The notes beneath the pieces are model-generated. The model was not told the origin of the DNA. It did no database searches and saw only the letters and a program-made list of their open reading frames with translations. DNA of 64,000 nt from Cyanodermella asteris. Its lineage: Eukaryota > Ascomycota > Lecanoromycetes > Ostropales > Stictidaceae. Numbering within the stretch: position 1 is the first letter of the stretch; each line of letters opens with the position of its first letter. Positions 30,978 to 41,751 of the stretch are shown here, piece after piece. The stretch is from contig UYJD01000007.1 in the NCBI GenBank assembly GCA_900618795.1, forward strand, positions 363,008 through 427,007, in the 5' to 3' direction. The translations under genes were made by a program, and so were the position numbers.

Positions 30978-33579
30978 TTATGCGCTACTCATGCTGATTC
31001 CATCTCCGTTGGCATCACGAGGGCCAAATCCATCACTGCCGGTCCCTCCGCTGAGTCTTCTACCACGGTCATCCTGTACATTGTCACCTTCCAGCATTGC
31101 AGCACGAACCCCAAAAATGCTTGCCATGGATTCGGCAAAGGCATCAACATCCCAGACATCGCCTTCTTTGCCTTTACCTTTGGTGCTAACGGTCCCGCCC
31201 CGGGCTCTTCTGTCGGCGCTCCATCTTTCATAAAAGCTTTCATAATTTTGCAAAACCTGTTCCTGGACAGCATATACAAGTGTCTCCTTCGTCCTTGCAT
31301 CCCCGATGTACTCCTCGAGCTTGGCTCTGAGCAGTGTGACTTCTTTCGGGGCAGTCTTGCTGGTATGCGTGACCGCCCCGGCCGCGTCAAAAGGGGCGCC
31401 ACTTGGCTTCTTATTGTTTGCCGGTGGCCCCGGTTGCTTTTCGAGCTCGGATGTGATTTTACCTGCCACATTGCCGACCAGGTCACTGATGACGGTCCGC
31501 AAAGCGGCGTCCAACTCAGCTTTGGCGTCAAGCATATTTTCCACCACTCGAGGAAGCAGATTCGAGCTTCTTGCAAGACTCGACCATATAGCCCGGGGAT
31601 CGAAGAGCGAGCCGCGCTGCCGTAATTCATAGAAAGTGCTTGTGACGCCAGAGAAATCGACGCTGATGTCAGGGGTGACAAACTCGATGTCAAATGCCAC
31701 AATCTGCTGTTTCAAGAGTAGAAGGTGCTTGAGGAGAAATAGTTGGGCATCCAAAGGTGTTGACTTGCTTGATATGAGATTTGCCGCTCTCTGAAGGGAC
31801 AGCGTAGTTTGGTGAACAATGTTGTGAGCGAGGTCATCGAAGACAGTCGAGTTGACCAATCGGTAGATGCGACTCAGCAGCCATATGCATTTTCGCAATG
31901 TCGGGTACCAGCCATGCATGGATGTTTCTGCGCCAAACATGAGCCCTCCATTTATGCCGTTGTCGTCAAGCATGACCGGCTCTTTGAGCATTTCATCGGT
32001 GATCGAGTTCTTGCGACCAGATGTCACGGGTCCGGCACCCTTCTTGCCGGAAAGAGGAGCTTTCAACCTCGAGGGGTAATCCAAGTCCTCATGCTTGGGC
32101 TTGTACTTCTCCACATCGTCTCGTAAAACCGCAAGAGCCCTGAAAACCAGTCGAGTCTGAGCATCCTCCAAGGCCGGTTGTATCAATGGCGCAAAGTCGA
32201 AATCGAACGGGTTTATTGTTTCCGCTTCGTCATCTTCATCTTTAAAGTAGCGGGTCTGTAAAAGTGTGCACAGCTCACAAAGTCGAACAAGTTGTGTTTC
32301 ATGGATGATCTTCGGATCAAGGTAATCGAACAAAGGCTCGCAAACAGTTTCCAGGTAGCTGTATACACCTGCTTGCCCGGAAAACCATTCTCTCCACAAA
32401 TCCCACTCGTCTTGGCACATACCTTTGACATAGACAATACTGCTGCGAGCGAAGCTGACCAAGTTGTCGACTGAGTCGGGCGCAGCTGCAATTTCTGCAA
32501 TCTTCTTTTGTATGATCGGTCTAACAAGCCGCCCACGCGTGGTAGCATAGCTCTGATAAAGCTCGTTCATGAGTCCCTGGTATTCGCTTTCTGTGCCTGG
32601 CTCGGCGCCTGGTGGTAAGACGGTCCTCGCTTGGATTTCTTGAGCGACTTCCTTCAACTCTCGTGCCCCCACGCGAAATTTGGCGTAAAGGAGGGTTGAC
32701 ATGGTGGTATCGTTGAGTTGCTGGTCCGCAATCCTTTTAGTGACGTCCTGAGATATATCCTGCAACGATGCCGTGAAATTGACTTTGATCAGCGTCAAGC
32801 CTCGTGTCATTAGTTGTCGGTACCGAGAACGATATGTGGCCGCTTCTTTGTGATTCATATGAGAGCTCATGTATTCCAAACACTCATCAAGTCGAGCCAA
32901 CATGTCCGAGAATTCCTTGCCGCGCACAAAGCTACCAGCGCCTGGGGCATTGAGCCGCCGCGTTATCGGCTCAAGGTAGCTATAATACTGTAGATTTTCC
33001 TTGATACTGTCCGCCAGCCCCTCGAGCCTCCGTTGCTCTTGAACGAGTTCCTGGCACTGCTGCTGTACCGAGGATGTCTGTGTCTCGACATCTCTGAACG
33101 AGAGCGACAGAGCAGCTAGATCGTCCAGAGCTCGTGAGGTGCTCAAAGACAACCCGTTCAGGTATGATTCGCAGAATTGGAGTTCTTCGACGTACTTGCC
33201 GTACTCCAGTTGACTGGCCTCCACAAGCTCCCCTTCCAACGTCTCATACCAGTCTTCGAATGGACCGTCATACTCTGTCGCATTTCCAAGCTGCCCAAAA
33301 TCTATGCTCTTCTTCTTTGTCGGTGATCCGTCCCTCCACCCATCTCCATCTTGCTGAAGCACAGCGCGTGCGGCATGGTGGAAGTCTGTATATGATTGCG
33401 CTCGACGTTTCAGGGTCGCTTCAGGGGGACCCGCAGACTCTTCCGTGACTGCTTCGAGAGCGAGATTTTCGCCTAAGGCGCCATTAGCCTGGGGGCCCTG
33501 GGTACTATCAGACCACAATCGTTCCTGAGCGAAATGCGGGACCTTACCTGCGGCTCAAGGAGCGATTGCTTGCGCGCAT
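30978..33579 (-). CDS. COG3: Conserved oligomeric Golgi complex subunit 3 (Sec34)
   Basis: A subunit of the COG tethering complex that captures retrograde vesicles at the Golgi. Main exon on the minus strand is 33504-30978; a proposed first exon is 33579-33548 with a 43-nt intron, giving 852 residues. The N-terminus holds LKRRAQSYTDFHHAARAVL, the fungal COG3 hallmark. Coiled-coil helices (about 150-190) and the Sec34 block EDWYETLEGELVEASQLEY are present, followed by PITRRLNAPGAGSF and CLEYMSSHMNHKEAATY. The rest is the helical CATCHR rod with KGMCQDEWDLWREWF and ISVDFSGVTSTFYELRQRGS. The long frame has no ATG until deep inside, so the first exon is required. The chosen one has a strong GTAAGG donor and keeps phase but is not proven. 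The start codon lies 263 bases from that of MRP4, head to head. Confidence 0.88.
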
Positions 33580-33842
33580 GCCGACTTCCTATATGCGAGG
33601 GTTGGGGTTGCTGGAGAGCGTAATATGTAGGATCGTCATACATACTAGCAAGACTTCATCAAGTCTGCTTAATTTGACTTGCACAATCGCAGCTCTGAAG
33701 CCGATGGTGCTGAGGGCGTGGTGGCAGCGGAACGGCTGGCCGCAAGCTCGGACCACCTTGCGTATCCCGATGTGCAGAAAACAGTAGGTCGAGCTAACTT
33801 TCTTCTCACGGGCAGAGCTGACCTCGACGGTCAATCCAGAGA
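33580..33842. promoter_or_regulatory. Compact bidirectional promoter of COG3 and MRP4
   Basis: The two ATG codons are divergent and 263 bases apart if the proposed first exons are right. The stretch has no recognisable gene of its own; an antisense frame across it is best read as a shadow. A shared promoter is inferred from distance only. Confidence 0.55.
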
Positions 33843-35513
33843 ATGATAACACGACAGATTGCACGGCGGCACGGTAAGGCTCATGGCTGGCTTCCTTTGG
33901 AACATCCACTGACAGTCAGCAGGTCGCGCGCTCGCCGGGTCATGGCTTGTCAAACCGCAATTTCGACAGCGACGAACATATGCCCAAGAAATCGACCGAG
34001 TGGAACAATCGTTGGAGAACAGTCTGAGAGGAACACACGCGATTGAGGGCGCATTACAAAACACTTCACCCGATGTCGTTCCGCGATTTGATGGACAGAC
34101 ATTTCAACAGCTAGATCCTGCTACGTCAAAGATTGCAGAAAAATATAGCATCCTTCAGCATCAGAGTACGCTCATACCGTCCCTGGTTCAGAAGCTGCTG
34201 TAGCACTACTGACACAAACAGATGCCACGACCGGAAAATTCGGAGCAACGGTGAAGCAAAATTACAAGCCGAATGAAGTCCTCCGAAATCCTCCTCCGCT
34301 ATCCGCCATCTCCCCAGAGCTTCTCCTCGCATCCCAAGCGCACATGGGCCACTCGACATCACTATGGAATCCGATGAATTCAAAATATATCCACGGTGTA
34401 CGGGAAGGGATACATATCATATCGCTTGAAGAGACAGCAGCACATCTACGTTTGGCATGCAGTGTTGTCTCTGGGGTTGCGGAACGGGGAGGTCTTATTC
34501 TATTTGCCGGTACAAGGAAGGGTCAGGCTCGCTCAGTGGTGTTGGCCGCGAAATTGTCGAAAGGCTACCATCTCTTCAACAGGTGGGCACCCGGTTCCAT
34601 CACCAACAAGGAGCAGATTCTGGGTCCTTACCAATTGAAAATGGTTGACGAATTTGACAAAGAAGTTCTTGTCAACCCGGAAGTGTTGAGCAAGCACCCG
34701 GCGGTCAAGCCAGACTTGGTCGTGTGTCTCAATCCGCTTGAGAATTGGGTGTTGTTGCACGAATGCTCCCTGAACAATATTCCAACCATTGGCATCATCG
34801 ACACAGATGCTGATCCAACCTGGGTCACGTATCCTATCCCAGCCAACGACGACAGTCTTAGGTGCACCAATCTGATTGCAGGATTCCTTGGGCGCGCTGG
34901 TGAGGAAGGTCAGAGAAACAGGGCCGAGCGCACTTCGCTTGGAGACGTCCCTTATGACCCGCACGACTTGCCAGATTCCTCCGAAAATGACGATATATAC
35001 AGAGTCCGGCTCGACGCGAATAAGAATCACGAGTACGAAGTGGAGTACGCCGATAAGGATGGCAAACCGATATCGCATGAACGGTTCCAGGAGATGGAGC
35101 GCAAGGGTGTTGTTCTGGACGACAGCATGATGACGGTCTATCTGGATGGCGACACAGGTGATGCTCGAGACGAGAAACCATATTACTTCGATGATGAAAC
35201 GGGCGAGCCTGTCCAGGAATACGAACCCATCTCGGAGGCTATGAGGACACAAGCTCGCCAGGCGAGCAAGCAGCCAGCCCCACAAATTCCTGTTGAAGGA
35301 GTAGATTACGCTGCCAGACCGTCAGAAATTGACCAGCCAACATCTCCAGAGATTGAGCAGGAAAACTTCAGGGAAGCTGAGATCATCGCCGCGGCACAGG
35401 ACGAGCAATTAGCTCAACGGGAAGACGCCGAAGCTGTGGGCGCGGCCAATAAGGTCCCAGATGATGGCAGGCAAAAGAAACTAAATGACGAGAAGAAGGA
35501 CAAATCGCATTAG
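33843..35513 (+). CDS. MRP4: Mitochondrial small ribosomal subunit protein uS2m
   Basis: A component of the mitochondrial 37S ribosomal subunit. Exons are 33843-33873, 33923-34165 and 34222-35513, giving 521 residues. The N-terminus is a good mitochondrial presequence (MITRQIARRHGRALAGSW, then RQRRTYAQE). The uS2 domain follows with HMGHSTSLWNPMNSKYIHG, REGIHIISLEETAAHLRLA, LILFAGTRKGQ, HLFNRWAPGSITN, PDLVVCLNP and PTIGIIDTDADPTWVTYPIP, all standard. The last 170 residues are acidic and rich in E, D, Q and A. This tail has no uS2 homology and makes the protein longer than yeast Mrp4 (394 residues). Splice borders keep phase, with introns of 49 and 56 nt. Confidence 0.92.
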
Positions 35514-35669
35514 ATGACGAGGTTCTGGAGTCGTTATCTATTTCATGTACATTAGTTGCATTCCTGTAATTTACAGTTGAGGTCTCCAAGACTATTCAGG
35601 TAATGGGGCAACGTTCAATCAGACATGCTTGAGAAGCATCTCATTGGTCTCTCTATTCTACACAGTCAA

Positions 35670-36797
35670 CTAGCCCAATGCCCGCAAAGTCATCTCCGCT
35701 CTGTTCTTTGGTTAGTGATGTTACAACAAAGCTCAAGAAGGCACTTACACAGCGAATGTCGCAGCCGACACAGGCATCGCCCTCGCCAGCGTGGGACCAA
35801 TACCTTTCCAGAATCCAAGAGCGCCTGAAGTTCGGTACACTTGGGCGAAGCAATCCCTCATGCTGGTATATCGTCGCTCGGCACCGAATCCGTCACTCTG
35901 CATCTTGGACTTGACCACATCGAACGGGTAGCTCGCAAGCCAAAGCACTTCTCCTGCCAGTCCGCCGTAGAACGCGACCTTGAGGTTGCTAATCTCCTTG
36001 CGGGGTTGATTGTTTCGTCGGGCATCCGCGTTCATCAGATACTCAAAAGTCAAGAACCATGAGCCGTAAGCTGTTGCTTCACGCAAGATGGTGACCGCCT
36101 GGCCACGGTACAGTCCATACAAAACCCCCTCATGCGCGCTCAGCTTCCGGATACAATCAATGGGCCCACTGTACAGACGCTTCTCTCCATGCGGCTGGGT
36201 CTGCAGTCGAATACGGACATGTTCTATAGGACCGGAAAGGGGGGAGTTGGCAATGCCTGCCGTCGCTCCCGCGAGGTAGTATTGACCGTAGGAGAGACCA
36301 GCGCTGTGACCGGACTGCGCGTTTGACGCTTCGAGTTGTCGGCGCGCCCAGTGAAAAGCGCCGAACTGGACCGATACACAGGCGCCAATTCCAATGAGAG
36401 GCGTCAGCGTACCTTTGTAGAAGGCGGAAGGGCCTTCATCTTTCAGGATCCGGGTCGCGGCGTCCAGGGCACCATTGTACTGAGTTGTAGTTTGAAGTCG
36501 GACCTTGACGATGTCTGGCAGGTTAGACAGTGCAGAAATCCACTGTTGGATCAACTTACCAAAGGGCTGACCTGTATCTTGTTAGCAATGGCCATGGCAA
36601 TTTCGAGAAAAGTTAATCGAGTCTGATCTCGTAACAATGTGTGATCACAATCATCATGAATCGGCTGCTCAGAGTTTGAACTCACCGAGCAGAACCTGTG
36701 CGATGCCTCCAGCAGCACCAGATACGAGGTCTTTGACCACTCTGCCCGAGTCTGCGCTTGGGACCTCGACCTCGGCAACCTGGTTGCCTTCTGGCAT
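35670..36797 (-). CDS. Mitochondrial carrier protein, YMC1-like
   Basis: An inner-membrane solute carrier of the SLC25 family, closest in look to fungal YMC/Crc1-type amino-acid or carnitine carriers; the substrate is not assignable. Exons on the minus strand are 36797-36686, 36571-36560, 36514-35749 and 35700-35670, giving 306 residues, normal for the family. The three signature repeats are QPFDIVKVRLQ, GPIEHVRIRLQ and YPFDVVKSKMQ, each after a TM helix. The 12-nt second exon codes for QPF of the first signature, and joining it gives GQPFDIVK exactly. The C-terminal exon adds AEMTLRALG. Intron lengths are 114, 45 and 48 nt. The stop lies 156 bases from the MRP4 stop. Confidence 0.92.
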
Positions 36798-37626
36798 TTT
36801 GTTTTGGGGTGGAGGTGTCGTAGACTGCAGGGTGGTAAGTTTCAGCTGATGGAGGCCGAAATGCGGATCACGTTGCAGGATTTCCAATGGCGTGCTGGTC
36901 AATGGTGCACCGAGCGCAAACACACCTCTACGACCCAATCTGAGGAGGGAAGCGAACGATAGCCCTACGTCTGCAGCTACAAGCTCCTAAATTGCTAGAC
37001 TATAGGTTGTGATGCCGCGTTACTTCAGGGTGATATTCAAGCAATGCCATTGCCGAGTAAAAGACTTGGTCCTAGAATCATCGATCTGGCCCAATACTCA
37101 TTACCACTACAGACATCAGCCTGTCGTACAACAGTATGATATGTACCGAGTAGTATGATGACATGAAATTCAATAAATTAGGCGGCAATCAGTGGGTATC
37201 GGGAGTTTGTTTTTCAGGCTTGATCTAGCTGGTATCCAGTCCTTATCTATGACCGTAAAATTATATTTCAGTTCGCATGGAACGGGATATCCGTGCCAAA
37301 TACCAAGCAGAATGGATCTGCTGCTTTCGAGAATTCCTGCAGAACTATGCCTTTTGTAAACATGCTCTTCTCAATAATTTTGGCTGTCGAACTCCTACTG
37401 CTGTGTGGTGCAAGCATTGAAAAGCTGCCTCGACATGGGCATGAAGCTTGGAATGACGCTAAGCCCAAACAGGCAACCGCGTCAACTGACGGAAGCAATA
37501 TGACGACTTTGGAGCTGCCGTGGGCCGGAGTGTCTTCACGTCTCTTTTAGATGCTACCTGCTTCGCTATTTGCAGCCGCGGGCTCGTGACCTGAATTCAT
37601 GAAGCCGTGGAAGAACAGATAGCGCT
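36798..37626. other. Divergent intergenic region before VPS41
   Basis: This holds the promoters of the carrier (minus) and VPS41 (plus). The left part is AT-richer. One short plus-strand frame with a signal-peptide-like start is listed separately at low confidence. Confidence 0.55.
37347..37550 (+). CDS. Possible small secreted peptide (weak)
   Basis: A 67-residue frame from an ATG at 37347. It starts MPFVNMLFSIILAVELLLLC, a plausible signal peptide, followed by a hydrophilic tail of about 45 residues with one NMT sequon and no further Cys. No homology is recognised. It lies in the putative promoter region of VPS41 and could be chance. Expression data would decide. Confidence 0.25.
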   Translation: MPFVNMLFSIILAVELLLLCGASIEKLPRHGHEAWNDAKPKQATASTDGSNMTTLELPWAGVSSRLF

Positions 37627-40600
37627 ATGGTGCGCAACGCTCCGGACGAAGAAGGATCCGATGAGCTTCACGAGGCGCCGATTCTTCGTCCCGACGTTCC
37701 GACCTCTCCACCACGAACCTTCAAGTCTCCACCACGGACGCCGCCTTCGCAGCAGCACGGCAACGATGCCGCGAATGGCAGACCTGATGGCACGCCACGC
37801 AGTGCCGAACGGGGGCTGCGGGGACCAGCAGAGTCGGAGAACTCGGAAGATGAGGAGGAGGAAGATGAGGATGAAGACGACGACGACGACGACGAGCCGT
37901 TGCTACAATACAATTCTCTCACCAAAAATCAAGGGACTTTATATCGGAACGGAGACTCAGTCAGCGCTTTTCTCGTTGCGGGCGACAAGCTCATAGCCGG
38001 AACCCATAATGGAAGTGTTCACGTATATACCTTGCCCTCGTTCCAACTGCTATGGTCCTACCGCGCCCACAAAGCGTCTGTGACCGCCATCTCGATATCG
38101 CCCTCCCCCCCCCCACTTCCAAGCTCTGCAACCACGAAAACCGGTTCTGAACGCCCAGAGGAGCCCGCAGCACCAGCAAAAGGGGGACAGCCCGCAAGAA
38201 AGCAAGTACCGAACACGCCTCCCAATAACATCCACATTGGAACGTCTTCGATAGATGGTAATGTGGTCATACAGAATCTGGTGGAGTCTCGCAATGTCTT
38301 GCTTCGGAACTTTGGGCGACCGGTGCAGACACTTGCACTGTCTCCTGATTTCAAGAATGACAAGACCTATCTTTCTGGTGGAATGGCGGAAAGTTTGATC
38401 AAGACTGTTGGCGGCACTCCTGGAAAACCTTCAACTTCTACGACAGTAGGAGGGGCGGCTGCGGTTGCTCAGAATTGGCTGGGCTCTGTTGGCATGGGTG
38501 GTGACGATGGAAAAGATACAGTCATTCATTCCGGCGAAGGCAAGGTCAATACTGTTCGTTGGTCTCTAAGTGGCAAATACGTCGTCTGGGTCAACGAGCA
38601 GGGCATCAAAATCATGCGATCGCATTTGCATCTCGAGCATCACGACGCGGAACTTGCTTGGAAACGCTTGAATCACATTCCTCGGCCAGACCGAGGTGGG
38701 TGGGAGGACATGGCTGGAGTGTGGAGAGCACGTGCGGAATGGATTGACGAGGACGGGTTGGAATCCAATGCAGACCCATCAGAAGTGGCGAAAGAGGAGC
38801 CAGCTTTCGACGGCGATCGTCTTGGGAAAGTCGATACAGCCGTTGTTACAAACCGTCCAGAGAGGCTGATCCTCGGTTGGGGCAGCTCGATATGGATCAT
38901 GGATGTGCATCCCGGGGACCAGGGCGAGATGAAAGTGTCACGTAACGCCCGGCTGGGAAAGGTGGAAGTTGTCACGATTTTACGGACTGATTGCATTGTT
39001 TCTGGCGTTTCGTTATATACCCCTAATCTGCTTCTTGTTCTTGCATACGTTGTCCCTGACGAGGAAGACGACTCGAAAGATACACGACTTCCCGGAAGTC
39101 CATCGGGAGGCAGGCGGCGCAGACAGAATGCTCTACCGCCTGAGATACGAATTATCGATATTCGCACAAAGGAAGAGGTGGCAGTTGCTGACACGTTGAA
39201 TGTCAGTCGATACGAGGGGCTCTCCGCGGCCGACTACCACCTCGCAACTCTACCTGTCATACGTGCAAGCACAAAGACCAGCAGCTCGAAAGGTGCTCTC
39301 GAGGTCATGGGCGAATTTGGCAGCAATATCTATGGTGGTATTTGGGATGTTGCCATGTATCCTAAGCACCTTCTCAGCTCTGGCGCAAGTGTGAGGAGTG
39401 GCGACAGAGATAGCGACAAGGGCTCAAGCAAGGTCTCAACTGCGGACCTGTTGAGGCAATTGCCGCGGGAGAGCAACCTCAACCCAGCACTTCTGACGCG
39501 CGGGATGAAAGTGTTTGTGCACAGCCCGTATGATTGTGTCTTGGCCACAAAGCCCACCATCTCGGACCATCTTGTGTGGCTTCAAACTCAGAGAAAGTTC
39601 GAGGAAGCTTGGAATTTACTGGACAAACATCCACAGGCTGTTGGCGTCATTACAGACAGTCAAACCGGAAGCGATCCTGGAACCCCGACAAAAGGACAGT
39701 CGAGCCTCCGAGACTTCTTTGCAGATGATGCATCTGTGGCAACGGGTACCAAAGAAGACCATTTCCACTCGAGCGCCGCCAAGGAGAAACGCAAAATCGG
39801 TGATAAGTGGATCGAACAGCTTGTTCGAAATGGGGAGTGGAAGCAAGCTGGACAAGTTGCAGGAAAGGTTCTCGATACCGCCAGCAGCTGGGAGCACTGG
39901 TGCTGGGAGTTCTTCCATGCCGAGAAATATGCGGACATCACACCACACATACCCAGAGCGCCCCTGAAGCATCAAAGAGCCATTTCATCCACCGTATACG
40001 AGGCTGTGTTTGGCTACTATATCTCGCGAGACCCGCCGCGATTTGCAGAAGTACTAGATACTTGGGCAACAGACCTTTTCGACGCCAACAGCGTCATCAA
40101 CGCAGTCGAAAGCCGCTTAAAGCATGGTGACATTCGCGAAAGCAGTATTGAGGATGGTCAGACCGGCAAATATTGGCGGATCTTGTCCGACGGTCTCGCG
40201 AAACTATATCTCGCGGCAGGACGATATCGCGACGCACTGAGAATCTATATTCGACTTCAGGATGCCGAGGCCGCGCTGTCTCTGATCAAGCTACAGCATC
40301 TGGCCGATGCCGTTGCGGATGATGTTGAGTCCCTGGTCTTGCTGCGAGTGTCTCGCGAGCAGTTGCGGACAGCCCCTCTGTCAGAACTGGACGAAGCATC
40401 TCAGGACATTGTCCAATTGCTTGTGGCCGAGGCTTATCAGGGCATCATCCCAGCTGAGAACGTCATAACTCAGCTTAGACCCGTGAAAGATATGCGTCCG
40501 TTCCTCTTCTTTTACTTGCGAGCTCTCTGGAATGGGTTGGACCCCGAGACGTCAGAATCGATCGCGCCAGAGTCTACCACGGCTGCATCCACCATGCTCA

Positions 40601-41751
40601 CTGGGTCTGTGCCGCCATCGCAAACTGCCGCGCCTCCTGCATCGAACAGAGCGGCTCACCGTCTCGATGAATCCCGTGCTCTCGTCAACGACGTCGCGGA
40701 CATTGCATTACCGTTGTTTGCAGAGTATTCACGACCATTGTTTGCCTCGTTTCTCAGAGCATCGCAGTCTTACACCCTCAGCCTCGCGTCGGACCTCTGC
40801 TCAGAACATGACTATGTCCCGGAGCTAGTCTACTTGCTCGCCAAAGAAGGTCGTGCCAAGCAGGCTCTGCACGTCATTCTCGATCGCCTCGGCGACGTGA
40901 AACAAGCCATCGAGTTTGCACGAGAACAAGCTGACGCAGAGCTGTGGGAAGACCTGATCCAATACAGCTTGACCAAGCCAACCTACGTCAAAGTGTTGCT
41001 CGAAGAAGCCGGCAACAGCAGTGGAGGAGAAGGTGCACTCGATCCAATCGCTCTCGTGAAGCGGATACCTCCGGGTATGGAAATCGAAGGCTTGAAAGAT
41101 GCTCTCGGCCGAATGTTGCGTGAGTTTGAGCTTCGCAGCAGCATCAGCGAGGGCGTTGCCAAAGTCTGCCAGGGTGAGGTGCAAGAAAGCATGCGGACCC
41201 TGCGTAGCGGGCAGAAGAGAGGTATCAAGTTCGAAGTCGGCACGATGCCACCGAGCAGAGCTACGAGCAGAGAGGGTGCCGTCAACAAGCATTCGGCGGC
41301 TGGGCCGATGGCTGAGTCCAGGGGCAAGAAAAAGAAGCGGGTACCGATGCCGGATGTTCATGCCGGATTTTGCGCCGCTTGTGGAGGCCTCTTGCAGGAT
41401 TTTGAGACAAAAACGCTCATATCGTTTCCGTGCTCGCATGTCTTTCACTTACCGTGTTTGATACTGTATGATAGCATGCCTCCTCTCGAAGAGGATGAGA
41501 CAAAGAAGTCGGCGCAGGAAAGCCGCCCTGGCACAGCTGCGGCGGACGGGAATAAAGATGAGATTCACGGTTCGAGAGATGAGGATGCCGAAGATGCGTT
41601 GGAAGATGACTCAGATCCAGAAGATAATCTGCATCTGCCAGAACCCGAGCAGGGTATGGGTGATGGCGTTGGCGCAAAGGTGCGTTACGCAAAGATTCTC
41701 AGGGGACGTGTTGGAGGTGGATGTCCTTTGACACTGCACGTGGTTGCATAG
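37627..41751 (+). CDS. VPS41: HOPS complex subunit Vps41
   Basis: The HOPS tethering subunit that drives late endosome and AP-3 vesicle fusion with the vacuole. The 1374-residue frame has no introns. The N-terminal 95 residues are disordered and very acidic, ending DDDDEPLL, an acidic dileucine; in yeast such a motif of Vps41 binds AP-3. A WD40 beta-propeller follows (GTHNGSVHVYTLPSFQLLWS, SSIDGNVVIQNL, NTVRWSLSGKYVVWVNEQGI). Next comes an alpha-solenoid with clathrin-heavy-chain repeat (HDYVPELVYLLAKEGRAKQA, LGDVKQAIEFAREQ, LWEDLIQYSLTKPTYVKVLL). The C-terminal RING-like part is FCAACGGLLQDF with FPCSHVFHLPCLI. The last zinc pair is incomplete, reading GGCPLT instead of CPxC just before the stop. 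Fungal Vps41 proteins are usually 1000-1300 residues, so inserts are modest. Confidence 0.94.
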   Translation: MVRNAPDEEGSDELHEAPILRPDVPTSPPRTFKSPPRTPPSQQHGNDAANGRPDGTPRSAERGLRGPAESENSEDEEEEDEDEDDDDDDEPLLQYNSLTKNQGTLYRNGDSVSAFLVAGDKLIAGTHNGSVHVYTLPSFQLLWSYRAHKASVTAISISPSPPPLPSSATTKTGSERPEEPAAPAKGGQPARKQVPNTPPNNIHIGTSSIDGNVVIQNLVESRNVLLRNFGRPVQTLALSPDFKNDKTYLSGGMAESLIKTVGGTPGKPSTSTTVGGAAAVAQNWLGSVGMGGDDGKDTVIHSGEGKVNTVRWSLSGKYVVWVNEQGIKIMRSHLHLEHHDAELAWKRLNHIPRPDRGGWEDMAGVWRARAEWIDEDGLESNADPSEVAKEEPAFDGDRLGKVDTAVVTNRPERLILGWGSSIWIMDVHPGDQGEMKVSRNARLGKVEVVTILRTDCIVSGVSLYTPNLLLVLAYVVPDEEDDSKDTRLPGSPSGGRRRRQNALPPEIRIIDIRTKEEVAVADTLNVSRYEGLSAADYHLATLPVIRASTKTSSSKGALEVMGEFGSNIYGGIWDVAMYPKHLLSSGASVRSGDRDSDKGSSKVSTADLLRQLPRESNLNPALLTRGMKVFVHSPYDCVLATKPTISDHLVWLQTQRKFEEAWNLLDKHPQAVGVITDSQTGSDPGTPTKGQSSLRDFFADDASVATGTKEDHFHSSAAKEKRKIGDKWIEQLVRNGEWKQAGQVAGKVLDTASSWEHWCWEFFHAEKYADITPHIPRAPLKHQRAISSTVYEAVFGYYISRDPPRFAEVLDTWATDLFDANSVINAVESRLKHGDIRESSIEDGQTGKYWRILSDGLAKLYLAAGRYRDALRIYIRLQDAEAALSLIKLQHLADAVADDVESLVLLRVSREQLRTAPLSELDEASQDIVQLLVAEAYQGIIPAENVITQLRPVKDMRPFLFFYLRALWNGLDPETSESIAPESTTAASTMLTGSVPPSQTAAPPASNRAAHRLDESRALVNDVADIALPLFAEYSRPLFASFLRASQSYTLSLASDLCSEHDYVPELVYLLAKEGRAKQALHVILDRLGDVKQAIEFAREQADAELWEDLIQYSLTKPTYVKVLLEEAGNSSGGEGALDPIALVKRIPPGMEIEGLKDALGRMLREFELRSSISEGVAKVCQGEVQESMRTLRSGQKRGIKFEVGTMPPSRATSREGAVNKHSAAGPMAESRGKKKKRVPMPDVHAGFCAACGGLLQDFETKTLISFPCSHVFHLPCLILYDSMPPLEEDETKKSAQESRPGTAAADGNKDEIHGSRDEDAEDALEDDSDPEDNLHLPEPEQGMGDGVGAKVRYAKILRGRVGGGCPLTLHVVA

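Noticed and set aside
33589-33909. A 106-codon minus-strand frame across the COG3/MRP4 promoter
   Set aside because: It overlaps MRP4 exon 1 antisense and has no homology; it does not splice to COG3 in phase.
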